NCBI GenBank assembly: GCA_020809705.1
Contig: CP085830.1
Coordinates: forward strand, 1,922,001 to 1,986,000
Direction: 5' to 3'
DNA from: Calonectria ilicicola
Taxonomy: Eukaryota > Ascomycota > Sordariomycetes > Hypocreales > Nectriaceae
Length of the DNA: 64,000 bases
Each line of letters starts with the position of its first letter. Within the stretch, counting starts at the first letter, position 1. The notes below the pieces were generated by a model. The model did no database searches, was not told the origin of the DNA, and saw only the letters and a list, made by a program, of their open reading frames with translations. The position numbers and the translations under genes are program-made. This document shows, in pieces, positions 48,401 to 58,581 of the stretch.

Positions 48401-51240
48401 TAGGCCCGATACATCTGACTGGGGCATCCTTGCGCCAGGCTTGGTCGATTCATGATGTTGCTTTTTCGAAGCTACTTTGGATACTCCAGTTCCAAGTTTG
48501 CGATAATCGGATGACCCTAAAGCAGGACGCAATTGACCATCCTGACTCTGAACGAGTGCCTTCCCATTGGTGTTCGGCATTGGTGTTCTGTCTGGTGAGC
48601 CGAAACTTGTAACTGGGGGGCGTCGCCATTCTGGAATTACTTGGAGCGGCGCCCCTGTAAGGCTAACAGATGGCCGCGAAGACATCGATGGTGTAGCTAC
48701 TACTCGCTTTGAGGGACGAGAAGGAGCTGGGGTTGGCTCTTCCTCCATCTCCTCCTCTTGTTGCTCGACATCTCGGTTACATCGTCCCGATTTCTCAATT
48801 TTTGGTGTTTCAGGGACTTCTGAAGCTGGTGCAGATATATCATTTTCTTCCGAAGTGGCTTGTTTTTTCCCGCGTCGTGGTGTTGGCTGGGCGGATTCAT
48901 CAAATGAAGGGTTACAAGGAGTTCTTGACTTTTCCAGATGGTACTTGAGGCCAATGTCATTCTTCCAACTCCCGCCACATTTCTCGCACTTAAATGGCCG
49001 AGCAGTGGGGGTATCATCTGTGCCCTGTCCAGGTTTAGTTCCGCGCCGTGGCCGGCCACGTTTTTTGGAAACAGTTGGGGTGTCGTCAACAGCACTAGTT
49101 TCTGTTCCAACGACAGAGCTCTCTAAGTCAATATCATCGACAACCATGGATCGTCTTGTTCTTGCTCTTTTAAGTCGAGATGGCGTTTCGACAGTTGAAG
49201 GTTCGACCAGAGTTTCCAAGGCTTGCGTAACTTTCAAGGTCACAATAAGCTTATCCTGTTCTGTGGATTCTTCGAGCTGCCCCGGAGTGTTCGGTGATGT
49301 GCCTTCTGAAGGAGCAGCGCTCTGTTGCGAAATGAAATCACCCCCTTGAGATATATCGGTCTTCGAGGAAGGGGCATCTTGTGATTGCTTCAGATTCTGT
49401 TTCACACTCGCCTCTGTGGCTGTGGGTAGAAGGTCAACTGGCTTCACAGTCCGTTTCTTTTTGGGTCGCCCCTTGGATTTCTTGCTTGCAGACTCAACAG
49501 AACACAAGTCTGTAAATGTCGCACCCGAACTAGTAGCCATAGGTGAAGTAGATACTGGAGAAAATCCATAGCACAACCTTGTAGATGTATGTAACCCATC
49601 ATTGGTTCTCTGGGGAGGTGAATCCAAAACACTTATCTCACCAGACGGGCTTGAAACTGTCTGTTGAGCAAAGTATCGATATGACGCAATCTTTCCGGCT
49701 CTTGTATGCTCGCTCCGTAATTGAAAATGATTTAAGTGTGGAGGTTGAAGATTAGGCGTAGCCAGTGCAGACGTCATTGACGATAGATATCTGCTAAATG
49801 AGGGGCCAAGAGTTAAACCGTATACGTCTGGGTTGCTTAGCCCTATGTCGCCAAGTCTCTGCGCCATTTCAGAAATGGTAACGGGAAGAGGTTTGTCAAG
49901 TGACCACGGCGGAGCAGAAGATATTTCTGAAGCGTTGGTTTGGTGACTGTAAAGTGATTTCCCGTCGGCGCTTTCACCAGTGGCCAGATCAGGATTCCGA
50001 GATGGCTTTGTGGTACGTTTCCCTGTGGCGAGATAGATCGACCAATCCTCAGTATTCAAATCACGCACATACTTGATGCAATCTTTGAATACCTTATCGC
50101 CCAGTTTAGCAGCAACATACTGGATGACACCTCTAGAATTTAGGAAACGGCAAACTTTGGCAAGAACTTTCATTTGCCAGCGCATTCCCAGAACGCCGAG
50201 TTTAGATTTGAGATCTTGCATGCGCAAAACACCCCATTCTTTTGCGACCGCCAAAATGGTTGTAGCCAACGCTGTGTAGTCGACAGATTCGCCGGTCCAT
50301 CTAATATGCCAAGGAACCGGATCACGGTTAGCGACAAGAACCTGGCGAGTAAAATTCATCTCTGCACGAGGCTCGTCGATTGTATCTCCATCCTTGGGTA
50401 GAGGCGGTGCAAACATCTTCAGCCACATCTTGCTTGTCTTGGTGCCTCTGACAAGGGTAGTCCGTTTGGCGATATACCCCTTTTTCAGAAGGGCATCTGT
50501 TCGCTTCGGGACAGACCGTTTATCTTGGTCAACTAATCGACCAAGATCACCTTGAAGAATTCCTTGTGAGGTTGTGGAAGCAATTCCGAGTAGCAAAAGC
50601 CACTCAGACCTTGGAACTCGCTTGTAATCAACAGCATGCCCGGTTAGAGATTCCCACATGGTTTCCTCCGAGACGTTCACTCGCACATGATGGGCGGGAT
50701 TTCTAACCCCGGTACTGAATTCTGAGGAGGTTTCGTTGTCCTCATTTGTTTCATGGGCTATTGATGAGGGTCGTGGTAAAGCAAAAACTTCATCAAGTGT
50801 GAGATGATTGTACTCCCTGTCCGGGCCCACAGAAACATCTCTTCTTGCGACAAGCCATTTCCAGATAGTAGACGCAGTGCGATGGCGAAAGCCAGCGACC
50901 CCATTTGAAACATTTACGTCATGTCCGGGCTGGTCGAAAGCGGTATGTTGAGTTTTTGAAGGATCATGGATAGCATCAACAACCTCGCTCACCGAGCATC
51001 CTACTCAAAACGAGAGTGAGTCAGCCTCTGTTTCTCACCACTGTTCCAACCTGTATTTAATTTGATATCCGACGCGACAGAATCTTCATCATCCTCTTCA
51101 CCCGTCGGAAAGTTCAAACCAGGACAATTCCTCCAAGTCGATATCCATCACAGCCATGACATAACTGACTTACCTTGCTCGCCGCCGCAAGAAATGAGCA
51201 CCAGGAGCGCTGCGATCAAGCCCTCGAGCTCTGAAGCCAT
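45419..51240 (-). CDS. tfc3: TFIIIC largest subunit, B-block binding (Tfc3 / GTF3C1-like)
   Basis: A 67-nt first exon (51240-51174) joins a 5582-nt second exon (51000-45419), giving 1882 residues. The N-terminus carries the winged-helix B-block region (RSEWLLLLGIASTTSQGILQGDLGRLV, then RTDALLKKGYIAKRTT). The protein binds the internal B box of tRNA genes and recruits RNA polymerase III. Around residues 529-545 and 667-681 there are AT-hook-like cores (KGRPKKKR and KKRGRPRRG), and about 692-720 a C2H2-like stretch (FKCEKCGGSWKNDIGLKYHL). The C-terminal third contains WTLRLRRREGIQLPSTRNRL and further helical repeats. Family identification rests on the N-terminal winged helices and size; the ends are well defined. 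Confidence 0.88.
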
Positions 51241-51683
51241 GGTCTCTCAGAAGTCAGACTGGTCATTCTTGGCGAAAAACAAACCAGAAAAAGGGACGCA
51301 GAGAAAAGTGACAGGGGCGAATTGAACTGGGGACCAGGAGCGATGATAAAAGTCTGTAACTTTTTTTACCGTTGCTGCAGCTCAGTGATGATGTGGGGAT
51401 GGCGGGGTGCGACGGAGTGGATGCTAGCGACGCGCCTGCAAAACACTCCACTACCAATGATGACATAAGCGACCGCCCTTCAGCTATGAATATCACCCTG
51501 CGATTCCCTTTAAAATCAATGCTTACAGGCCTCAGTTCTTGTTGGCATATGCATTTCCCAGTACGTGCACATTCGAAAAAGGCAGAAAGTCTATTGTTAT
51601 CACATCAACCTTAGTCAGTAATGATAGGTTTAGGTCCTAATACTATTGTACCGCCTCTCATACCCCTTGTGACTAGCTGTTCC
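51241..51683. other. Intergenic: tfc3 promoter and 3' flank of next gene
   Basis: No gene seen. Confidence 0.55.
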
Positions 51684-52629
51684 TTATTTTCCATTCAGTT
51701 TATTCAACTTAGCTTGCTCGTGTTCCCGAATCTTTCTGTAAGCATCCACAACATCCGCCCTAACTTCTTGCAACTCCTCGCGACGCCTTAAGCTGCCAGC
51801 AGCCTTGGGGATATTACCAACTTGAACGGCAGCACCTCCAACAGTCAGCTGCTTTGACATCTTCTTGTTCAGCTCTGGCGGTGCTTGGGCCGTGTCATGC
51901 AGTCCTACCCTGGTTTCTGCTCGCTTCCGCTTCAACTCCAACCATGGATCATCGTCCTTTACTTGTCCCGAGTTTTTCTTCTTCCGCTTGCTGGTCGCTT
52001 CATCTAGCTCTGCCTGCGCCATAGCCATCATTCCAGCGTTGTCGTCATCCAATTCCCGCTCTTCAGCTTCGTCAAGCTCCTCTTCTCGCTTCTCCTTAAT
52101 CTTGCGGTCCTCCGCTCGCCATTGGTCGTAGAGCTTGTGCATTTTTCTTTCTTTCCTTGTTTTGTAAACTTTTAGGCCCGCTTCATCCTTTCCATCCTTG
52201 ACCACAGTTTTTTTCGTAAGGCCGGCTACCGGCAAGGCAGCATTGACTCGGATACTGAACGATTTCAGATCTTCACCCGGTCGTATCTTGAGGGGCTGCT
52301 CTTCGGAGTTGTCCTCCTTCACTGCTCTCTTCCCATCGTTGCCGTCATCAAGGCCAGATTTGACCTTCTTGCCTTTTGCCACGGCCATAAGGCGCCGGAA
52401 AGCTCGCGGCGCATCATCATCCTTGCTACGGCCTTTCTTTTGCTTGTTCTTTAAGGGACCCTGGGGTCCAGCAAATTTCTTCGATGCGACTGGGAGAGGA
52501 CGCGCTTTTTGTGTCGGGGGTAACTCATAGCTATAGGCGCAAAGGTCAGTTTTGCGATCATGATCAAGCTTTGGGTGGGATTTCAAACTCTGCATCCTCG
52601 CCCCTCTTTCTTTTATGTTTGTGAGGCAT
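51684..52629 (-). CDS. Conserved basic coiled-coil protein of unknown function
   Basis: Exon 1 (52629-52589) starts MPHKHKRKRGEDAD; a 58-nt intron with GTTTGA, CTGAC and CTATAG leads to exon 2 (52530-51684), for 295 residues. The join reads ADYELPPTQKARPLPV. The protein is rich in Lys/Arg and Glu, with KNKQKKGRSKDDDAPRAFRRL, a conserved-looking HKLYDQWRAEDRKIKEKREEELDEAEER helix that should form a coiled coil, and a C-terminal helix (VRADVVDAYRKIREHEQAKL). Composition suggests a nucleolar or ribosome-assembly protein, but that is inference and I do not recognise a named family. The first exon is supported by splice and branch signals and by the reading it gives. Confidence 0.72.
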
Positions 52630-53317
52630 GTTCAGTAGGGGTCACGCAGGCACGAAGCCCAGCCTTAGATCGCAATATGCAGAGCGTGACAGATGAGGTG
52701 AAAGGTGCTGATACTCTTGCAACAGGATGGTGGCATTTTAATCCAGTGCCTTGTTGGACGGTAAGAAGTTGCGACTCAAAATCGAGAAATTCTCTTATCG
52801 GTGGCTAGTATATCTTATCGCATCGTTTGGGTCCTAGCTTGGATCCACATTACTACAAAGGGGTACCAATACTTGGGACTAAAAATCCGCAACATGAAAG
52901 TATTCCTTCTCGGAAATATGTACTACGTCTTGGGTAATTCATATTTAGGTCCAGATTGAAGAAGAGCTACCAAGTTGACAGAATGAACTATTCTTCCCCT
53001 TGTCCGCATTAAGGGAAGGGGAAAGAGGAGGAGTCCCATTGTCTTTTCCAGCCCCAAACCAGAAATCCATAATATCCTTGAGTAGATCTTGTCCATGCTC
53101 TAGTTGCAATATGCGCCTCACATTGTCCATGAAATCCAACACTGCCGGAGTGGGGCAACCTAGATCAACCATCTGACAGTGAGTGATGACGTCGGTATCC
53201 TTCTCTTGTATTCAATGTTGAAATACTCTGTCTTCCAACTTTTTGCCATGCTGGTGTTGTTAAACAGAGCGTAACAATCTGTCCAGGTATTACAACAACG
53301 GCCTCAAGCGAATAGAT
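52630..53317. other. Intergenic upstream of AIM6-like gene
   Basis: No firm gene. A minus-strand open frame of 75 codons (53172-52945) has protein-like composition and is listed separately. Confidence 0.45.
52945..53172 (-). CDS. Possible small protein or exon remnant (doubtful)
   Basis: The frame begins MVDLGCPTPAVLDFMDNVRRI and continues with an amphipathic helix (LQLEHGQDLLKDIMDFWFG) and a Ser-rich end, 75 residues. The ATG directly follows TGTCAG, a possible splice acceptor, so this may be the last exon of a longer transcript whose upstream part would overlap the AIM6-like gene. Residue use looks more like protein than most chance frames here. I do not recognise it. Confidence 0.2.
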   Translation of the reverse strand: MVDLGCPTPAVLDFMDNVRRILQLEHGQDLLKDIMDFWFGAGKDNGTPPLSPSLNADKGKNSSFCQLGSSSSIWT

Positions 53318-54337
53318 ATGGCTCCAGTTCTCGCCGCCACGCATTCCAAGCCCGGGCTCACTGCCATCGGTTTCATCGGAACCGCCTTTGCGTGAGCTCA
53401 TTCTCTTGAAGATAGAATAATTTATGCACTGACTTGTTGGAGCACAATATGTTTTCTCGTAGTTGGGATTCTCAAGCTCTCGCCGATCCTCTGGGGGACT
53501 AATATCGAGCCTTTATCATTACGCTCAAACCACCAATACAAGGCTGATCACCTAAATCCAGTACGATGCAGTTCCCATAACGACTATTGGAGGGAAACGC
53601 CGCTTCATTCAGCCTTGCAAGCAGGTTGTATCAGCGTCGAAGCTGACGTCTGGGCATTCCAAGATGAGCTTTACATCAGTCATAATCGAGATCGACTAGC
53701 ACCACATAGGACCTTATCAACTTTGTACATCGATCCTCTAGTGAAAATCCTGGAAGAGAAGAATATAGCAAGAGGATCCGGGGCCCCAGCTCAGAATGAT
53801 GGCGTCTTTGACATTGATCCTATCCAAACATTCGTCCTTCTAGTGGACATTAAGGCAAATCCCACCGCGGCATGGCCGCTTCTTCTCAGAAATGCCGAAC
53901 CCCTTCAATCTCGAGGATGGCTGAGCCACTTCCAGAACGAATCATTTATCATTAGACCTATCACGATTGTGGCATCAGGCAAGACTCGAATTCAGGATGT
54001 GGAAGAAAACCCTTTACGAAATATTTTTCTTGACGCGCCTTTAGCAAAACTCGATGGCAATATATACAACGAATCCAATTCATATTACGCCAGTGTCTCT
54101 TTCCAAAAGTCCATTGGTTGGGTCTGGCCTGCGGGCCTGCGGCAATCGCAACTCGTCAGGATCCGGGATCAGATTACAAAAGCTCACAGCCTCGGACTCA
54201 AAGTGCGGTACTGGAGCTTACCAGTGTGGCCATTGCAGCTGAGGAATCAACTATGGAGTCTCCTTGTTACTGAAGGCCTCGACGTACTTCATGTCGACGA
54301 TTTCTTAGTGGCAAAAGAGATCCTAACCAAGAGGTAG
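53318..54337 (+). CDS. AIM6-like phosphodiesterase (PLC-like superfamily)
   Basis: Two exons, 53318-53391 and 53443-54337, give 322 residues. The 51-nt intron has GTGAGC, CTGAC and TTGGAG; only this acceptor keeps frame with the downstream domain. The N-terminus (MAPVLAATHSKPGLTAIG) leads into one membrane span (FIGTAFATICFLVVGILKL). The PLC-like TIM-barrel domain begins SHNDYWRETPLHSALQAGC, then SVEADVWAF, and has LLVDIKANP in the middle; the final strand is GLDVLHVDDF. These are the AIM6 family marks, including the His of SHND and the acids of EAD. The yeast gene affects mitochondrial inheritance; substrate unknown. The gene model is mine and the family assignment is solid. Confidence 0.87.
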
Positions 54338-54678
54338 TACCTATTGCAACACATGGCGTCATCCATAATTCCCAATATCACCAACTTGGTGGTATGCATC
54401 AGTGGCAAATCTAATGTACGGCAAGAGTAGGTCACATAGTCTTGTTTACCGAGTCTCCGGAATATCGCCGAATCTCACCCTGCATTCCGATAGTCCCGAT
54501 ACAGAATACAACGGGGCGACCCCGCAAGTCGTGGGTAATAAGAGCATGCTCCTAGATTGACATTCTGCCTTGGTCTATATAGCTCTCCTCACCTGGATTT
54601 TCGGATCTTTTCTGCACAGAAAGCATTCAGCTAATCACCGACAATCATCAGAGATATATATCCACCATTGCATTAACG
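54338..54678. other. Intergenic: cynS promoter
   Basis: No gene. A TATATAG motif occurs near 54576-54582, about 100 bases before the start codon. Confidence 0.5.
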
Positions 54679-55279
54679 ATGGCTGCTGAAGGTCGTATCG
54701 CTACACTTGATGTAAGATGCCTATCCTGGGTGGTTTTGTATGATGCAAAGTTATTAACCCAAACTCCAGTCTACTATTGCGGATAGGCTTCCGGCCTACT
54801 CCAGAACCCTCTTTGAGGCTAAGGCAGTCAAGGAATTAAGCTTCGATGCCATTGCTAAGCACCTCGGCAGGAGTGAGGTCGCTTGTGCCGCATTGTTCTA
54901 CGGCCAGGCTACAGCATCAGCTGAGGACATTGAGAAGCTTTCGGGGCTCCTGGATCTACCCAAAGAATCTCTTACTGCCCAGATGACTGGATTCCCTAAC
55001 CGGGGCCAGTCTGGACCTATGCCTCCCGTTGAGCCCCTTATCTACAGACTCTATGAGATTGTGCAAAACTACGGCTATGCCTACAAAGCTATCTTAAATG
55101 AGAAGTTTGGCGACGGAATCATGAGCGCGATCTGCTTCTCGACTACAGTTGATAAGGAGGTGGATGAAGCAGGTTCCCCGTGGGTTGTCATTACTCTCAA
55201 AGGCAAATGGTAAGAATTGTCTCTGCTCAAAATCAACATTATTCTAATTTTATTTAGGCTTCCATTTAGTCGATTCTAA
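54679..55279 (+). CDS. cynS: Cyanate hydratase (cyanase)
   Basis: Three exons (54679-54711, 54770-55209, 55258-55279) give 164 residues. Cyanase converts cyanate and bicarbonate to ammonia and CO2 (via carbamate), removing toxic cyanate and freeing nitrogen. The N-terminal helical DNA-binding-like domain has [23 protein letters not shown]. The C-terminal catalytic part has the conserved triad Arg104 and Glu107 in [11 protein letters not shown] and Ser130 in DGIMSAICF, which match Arg96, Glu99 and Ser122 of the bacterial enzyme at a constant offset of 8. The last exon encodes only LPFSRF, the usual C-terminus. Length fits the family. Confidence 0.97.
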
Positions 55280-55958
55280 TCTAAATCCATCGCCTATAAC
55301 GATATATGTCTTATGCATACTACCGACGGATCCAATCCAAGCCCCACTCCTCCATCTCATGTTCACGTAGAGCTATCTGCCATTATTCAGAGAAGTGTAA
55401 GGCTAGATTTGAAGTCCAAAAGAATTTTGGTATCAGTGTGAATTCTTTTGGTCTGGGGTTGGTGCGGCTGAGAGAACAATGGGGAGGACAATATGAAGCT
55501 CTAAAATGGGATACGCATCCCAGGGCCGTGCTCGGGAAGCCACCATCGATCATGCGGATACATCATCTTTGACTCTTCTTTAAATTAGCCGATTTTCCAA
55601 ATACTATTTCGGTGACTACTTCGAGGACAATGGACATAATTTCTCTCATCCGATCCACCCTGTCGCTTGGCGTTGACCAAGCGTCTTGTTCATGCCCAGA
55701 CAATACGAAGGACAATATCAACAACTAAGACATACATCCCACTAGTCGGCACTGTAGAGGTAAACTTTTAGGAGATTAAATCCAGGAATCGGGTCGGGAG
55801 GAGCTCAGGAATAAGTATAAAGAAGCTCTGGTGCTCCGGCTCCAAACCTACATTCCTCATCATCAAACACACTTTCTCAGATTCTCATACAACTCTTCAC
55901 CATTCTAAACACAGAGTATTCGCAGGCTTTTATAAGTCTAACAACTCCAATCTTCAAA
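55280..55958. other. Intergenic: upstream region of the repeat-peptide gene
   Basis: No gene seen. The last 150 bases form a clear core promoter, described separately. Confidence 0.5.
55815..55915 (+). promoter_or_regulatory. Core promoter of the repeat-peptide gene: TATA box and CT-rich initiator tract
   Basis: A TATAAAG box at 55816-55822 is followed by a pyrimidine- and A-rich leader (about 55850-55915, with CATCATCAAACACAC) ending about 45 bases before the ATG at 55959. This arrangement is typical of strongly expressed fungal genes. Expression itself is inferred. Confidence 0.55.
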
Positions 55959-56117
55959 ATGCCTTCCACCAAGAACAACACCAAAGACCAGACCAACAAC
56001 TATCCTCATGGCTGCAGCGTTATGGTCAAACCTACCAACCCAAGCTATCCTCACGGGTGTACCGTAATGGCCAAACCTACCAACCCAAACTATCCTCACG
56101 GATGCATCATCATGTAA
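55959..56117 (+). CDS. 52-residue intronless repeat peptide (YPHGC repeats), unrecognised
   Basis: The reading frame starts at AAAATG (55959) and stops at TAA (56115-56117). After a polar leader (MPSTKNNTKDQTNN) come two full copies of a 15-residue unit and a short third: YPHGCSVMVKPTNPS, YPHGCTVMAKPTNPN and YPHGCIIM. Codons for His, Gly and Cys differ silently between copies, while the residues stay constant. There is no signal peptide, no Lys-Arg cleavage site and no membrane segment. Each unit has one His, one Cys and one Met in the order HxCxxM. I do not know a family for it. A bicistronic or chance origin is possible, but the repeat structure and good promoter argue for a real gene. Confidence 0.6.
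   Translation: MPSTKNNTKDQTNNYPHGCSVMVKPTNPSYPHGCTVMAKPTNPNYPHGCIIM
56001..56114 (+). repeat. 45-bp tandem repeat inside the peptide gene (2.5 copies)
   Basis: Units run 56001-56045, 56046-56090 and a 24-bp partial at 56091-56114. They differ mainly at third codon positions. Confidence 0.85.
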
Positions 56118-57184
56118 CGAAAAATGATCTCAAGCGGTGTCACATAATGGGGCAAACCAGTCGGATCAGCAATGACAAATGTGATGGCCGACACAACCAC
56201 TGGGCATTAAAGTCAATCATCAATCCCATTACGAACTATACACGACATTTTATACACACCGGAGGATTCGGATCAGACGATGAGGCAGGGGTTTTTTTTC
56301 TCTCTTTTTTTTTATTTGACAGGCTCTGATGACGGGACGCCGCCATTCAGATGCTCTTTTTAACTTGGTTACTAGCTTCACTTGGAATAGGTAGAAGCAC
56401 GGTACACAAGGGGTGCCATGGGCTATATTATTTAACTTTCTGAATAAAAACCGTTGCGAATACTCCGATGCCAGTTTTTTGCCCTCCATTGACACATGTG
56501 CAGTCATAGCCTAGCATCAGTATCGATGTCTAAGCAATTCGTCGCATTAGTCTTGAAACAAAGTATCAGCGATATGTAAATTTTGACTCGAAGGAAGGGT
56601 CAGTATATGTGATTGTTTGTGGGTGCTAGAGGACAAGGTAGTTTAATTTAATTAGGCCTAGGGAAAATGTATTTGGTTTACGTGATCTTTACAAATATCT
56701 GTTTATATTTAGTTCCTGTCATAGCTTTACTACTAAATTACACAGGTGTCTTTACTCCATCCGAGTATTACCCTCCCTATGCTTTTGGTTGTAAGTGTTA
56801 AAATGATGGGGATATTTTTGTCATACACCATGAAATTTACAGAGATCTAAAGAATGCAGAGAAAAAATAAAAATAAAAATAGGCCATACAACCTTGGTAT
56901 ACATTTAGATATTTAAATATGCCTCTAATACTACTTGGAGGAGGACATGGTTGATATTTTGAGATAGTCCATTACCCTACAGTAAGGGAACTATCGCGCT
57001 GATGAGGATTGTGGCGGCTATCTACAGGCGATGCACAGACATGATGCTGCCCCACAAAAAAAAAAGTTTGGGCGGTGAACCCATTTCTGCGGCAGAATTC
57101 TTGAGATTTTTCCAATCTTGCACCTAGTTTGCGAGTCTGCAGTTGAATCAACAGCGACAAGACAAGCAAAGTTTATCGCCCACT
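56118..57184. other. Intergenic: AT-rich, no gene; possible decayed repeat copy at its start
   Basis: A sequence resembling the repeat unit (GGTGT, then TAATGG, then CAAACC, with the same spacing) lies at 56135-56158. The rest, especially 56500-56930, is AT-rich with stops in all frames. Confidence 0.5.
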
Positions 57185-58581
57185 ATGGTCACCAAGAGCA
57201 AGCTCAAACTGGCCCTGGCCGCCGAAAAGGGCACAGATTTCAAGAGCCTCAAGCTTAAGCGCAAACAAAAGGACGCCGCTCGTCACGACCGCAAGGCCGG
57301 CCGCGGGGCAGAGGAAGAAGATTCTAGCGCCGATGACGATTTTGAGGACGCGGAAGAGGATCCTGAGGATATCGATGAAGATGACGAGGAAGAGGACAAT
57401 CAGGTTTGCATCCAAAAAACAATTGGCTTAAAAAACGACCCCTAACGCATTGCGATTCCAGATCGACTTAGACGCCATCAACGATAGCGACAGCTCCGAG
57501 TCGTCAATCGAGCTTGAGGAGAAGATCGTCCGCAAGCCCTCCAAGAAGAGCACTCCCAAGAAGGCGGAAAAGGCCGAGGAAAATGCCGAAGATGACGAGG
57601 AAGAAGAAGACGAAGAGGAAGAGGATGATGAAGATGATGAAGATATCCCCATGTCAGACCTGGAAGAGCTTGACGATGCCGACAAGGAAGACCTCATTCC
57701 CCACCAGCGCCTCACTATCAACAACACAACTGCCCTTCTCGCTTCGCTCAAGCGCATCGCCATCCCCACCGACAAATCCGTCCCCTTTGTCACCCACCAA
57801 ACCGTTGTCGCCTCTGCTGAGACAGCCGAATCTATCCCCGACGTCTCAGACGACCTCCAGCGCGAGCTTGCTTTCTACTCGCAGAGCCTTGAAGCTGTGC
57901 GAATTGGCCGCTCTCGTCTTTTGTCCGAGAACGTTCCCTTTTCTCGCCCTAAGGACTACTTTGCCGAAATGGTGAAGGAAGATGCCCACATGGAAAAGAT
58001 CAAAGCCAAACTCGTCGAGGAGGCAACCAACAAGAAAGCTGCAGCCGAGGCGCGTAAATTGCGTGACCTCAAGAAGTTTGGCAAACAGGTTCAGGTCGCT
58101 AAGCTCCAGGAGCGCCAAAAGGCCAAGCGCGAGACCTTGGAGAAGATCAAGACTCTCAAGCGAAGTATGTTTTACCATGTTACTAAACTACCTCTCCATC
58201 TTTCTTTTTTTTCTTTCTTTCTTCTTTTCTTTTCAAAGCTAACTCATTTGTTCTATAGAGCGTCAAGAGTCGGGCGGGGGTGATCTTGGAACCAAAGAGG
58301 CCGACATGTTTGATGTTGGTGTTGAGTCGGAACTCAAGAAACATAACCAGCGTTCTGGAGCGGGCCGTGGTCAGTCTGCCGGCGCTGTAAATCACAAACG
58401 GCAGAAGAAGAATGAAAAGTATGGCTTTGGCGGCAAGAAGCGCCACGGTAAGTCTGGAGACGCCATGAGTTCCGGTGACCTTAGTGGCTTTAATGCCAAG
58501 AAGATGAAGAATGGTGGTCGGGGTAAGGTCACTAAGCCTACACGGCCTGGCAAGGCACGGAGGAAGGCAATGAACAATTAA
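57185..58581 (+). CDS. ebp2: rRNA-processing protein Ebp2 (EBNA1-binding protein homologue)
   Basis: Three exons (57185-57403, 57462-58164, 58259-58581) give 414 residues. A Lys-rich start (MVTKSKLKLALAAEKG) and two very acidic blocks precede the conserved domain, which reads QRLTINNTTALLASLKRI, then LQRELAFYSQSLEAV and FSRPKDYFAEMVKEDAHMEKIK. The basic C-terminus has NHKRQKKNEKYGFGGKKRHGKSGDA and GKVTKPTRPGKARRK, both typical of Ebp2. It is a nucleolar factor for 60S assembly and 27S pre-rRNA processing. The ATG chosen is the first in frame after an upstream stop-free leader with only a TTG. Confidence 0.96.

Noticed and set aside
48567..49349. 260-codon plus-strand frame
   Set aside because: Antisense shadow of the TFIIIC gene linker; Ser-rich because of the opposite-strand codons.
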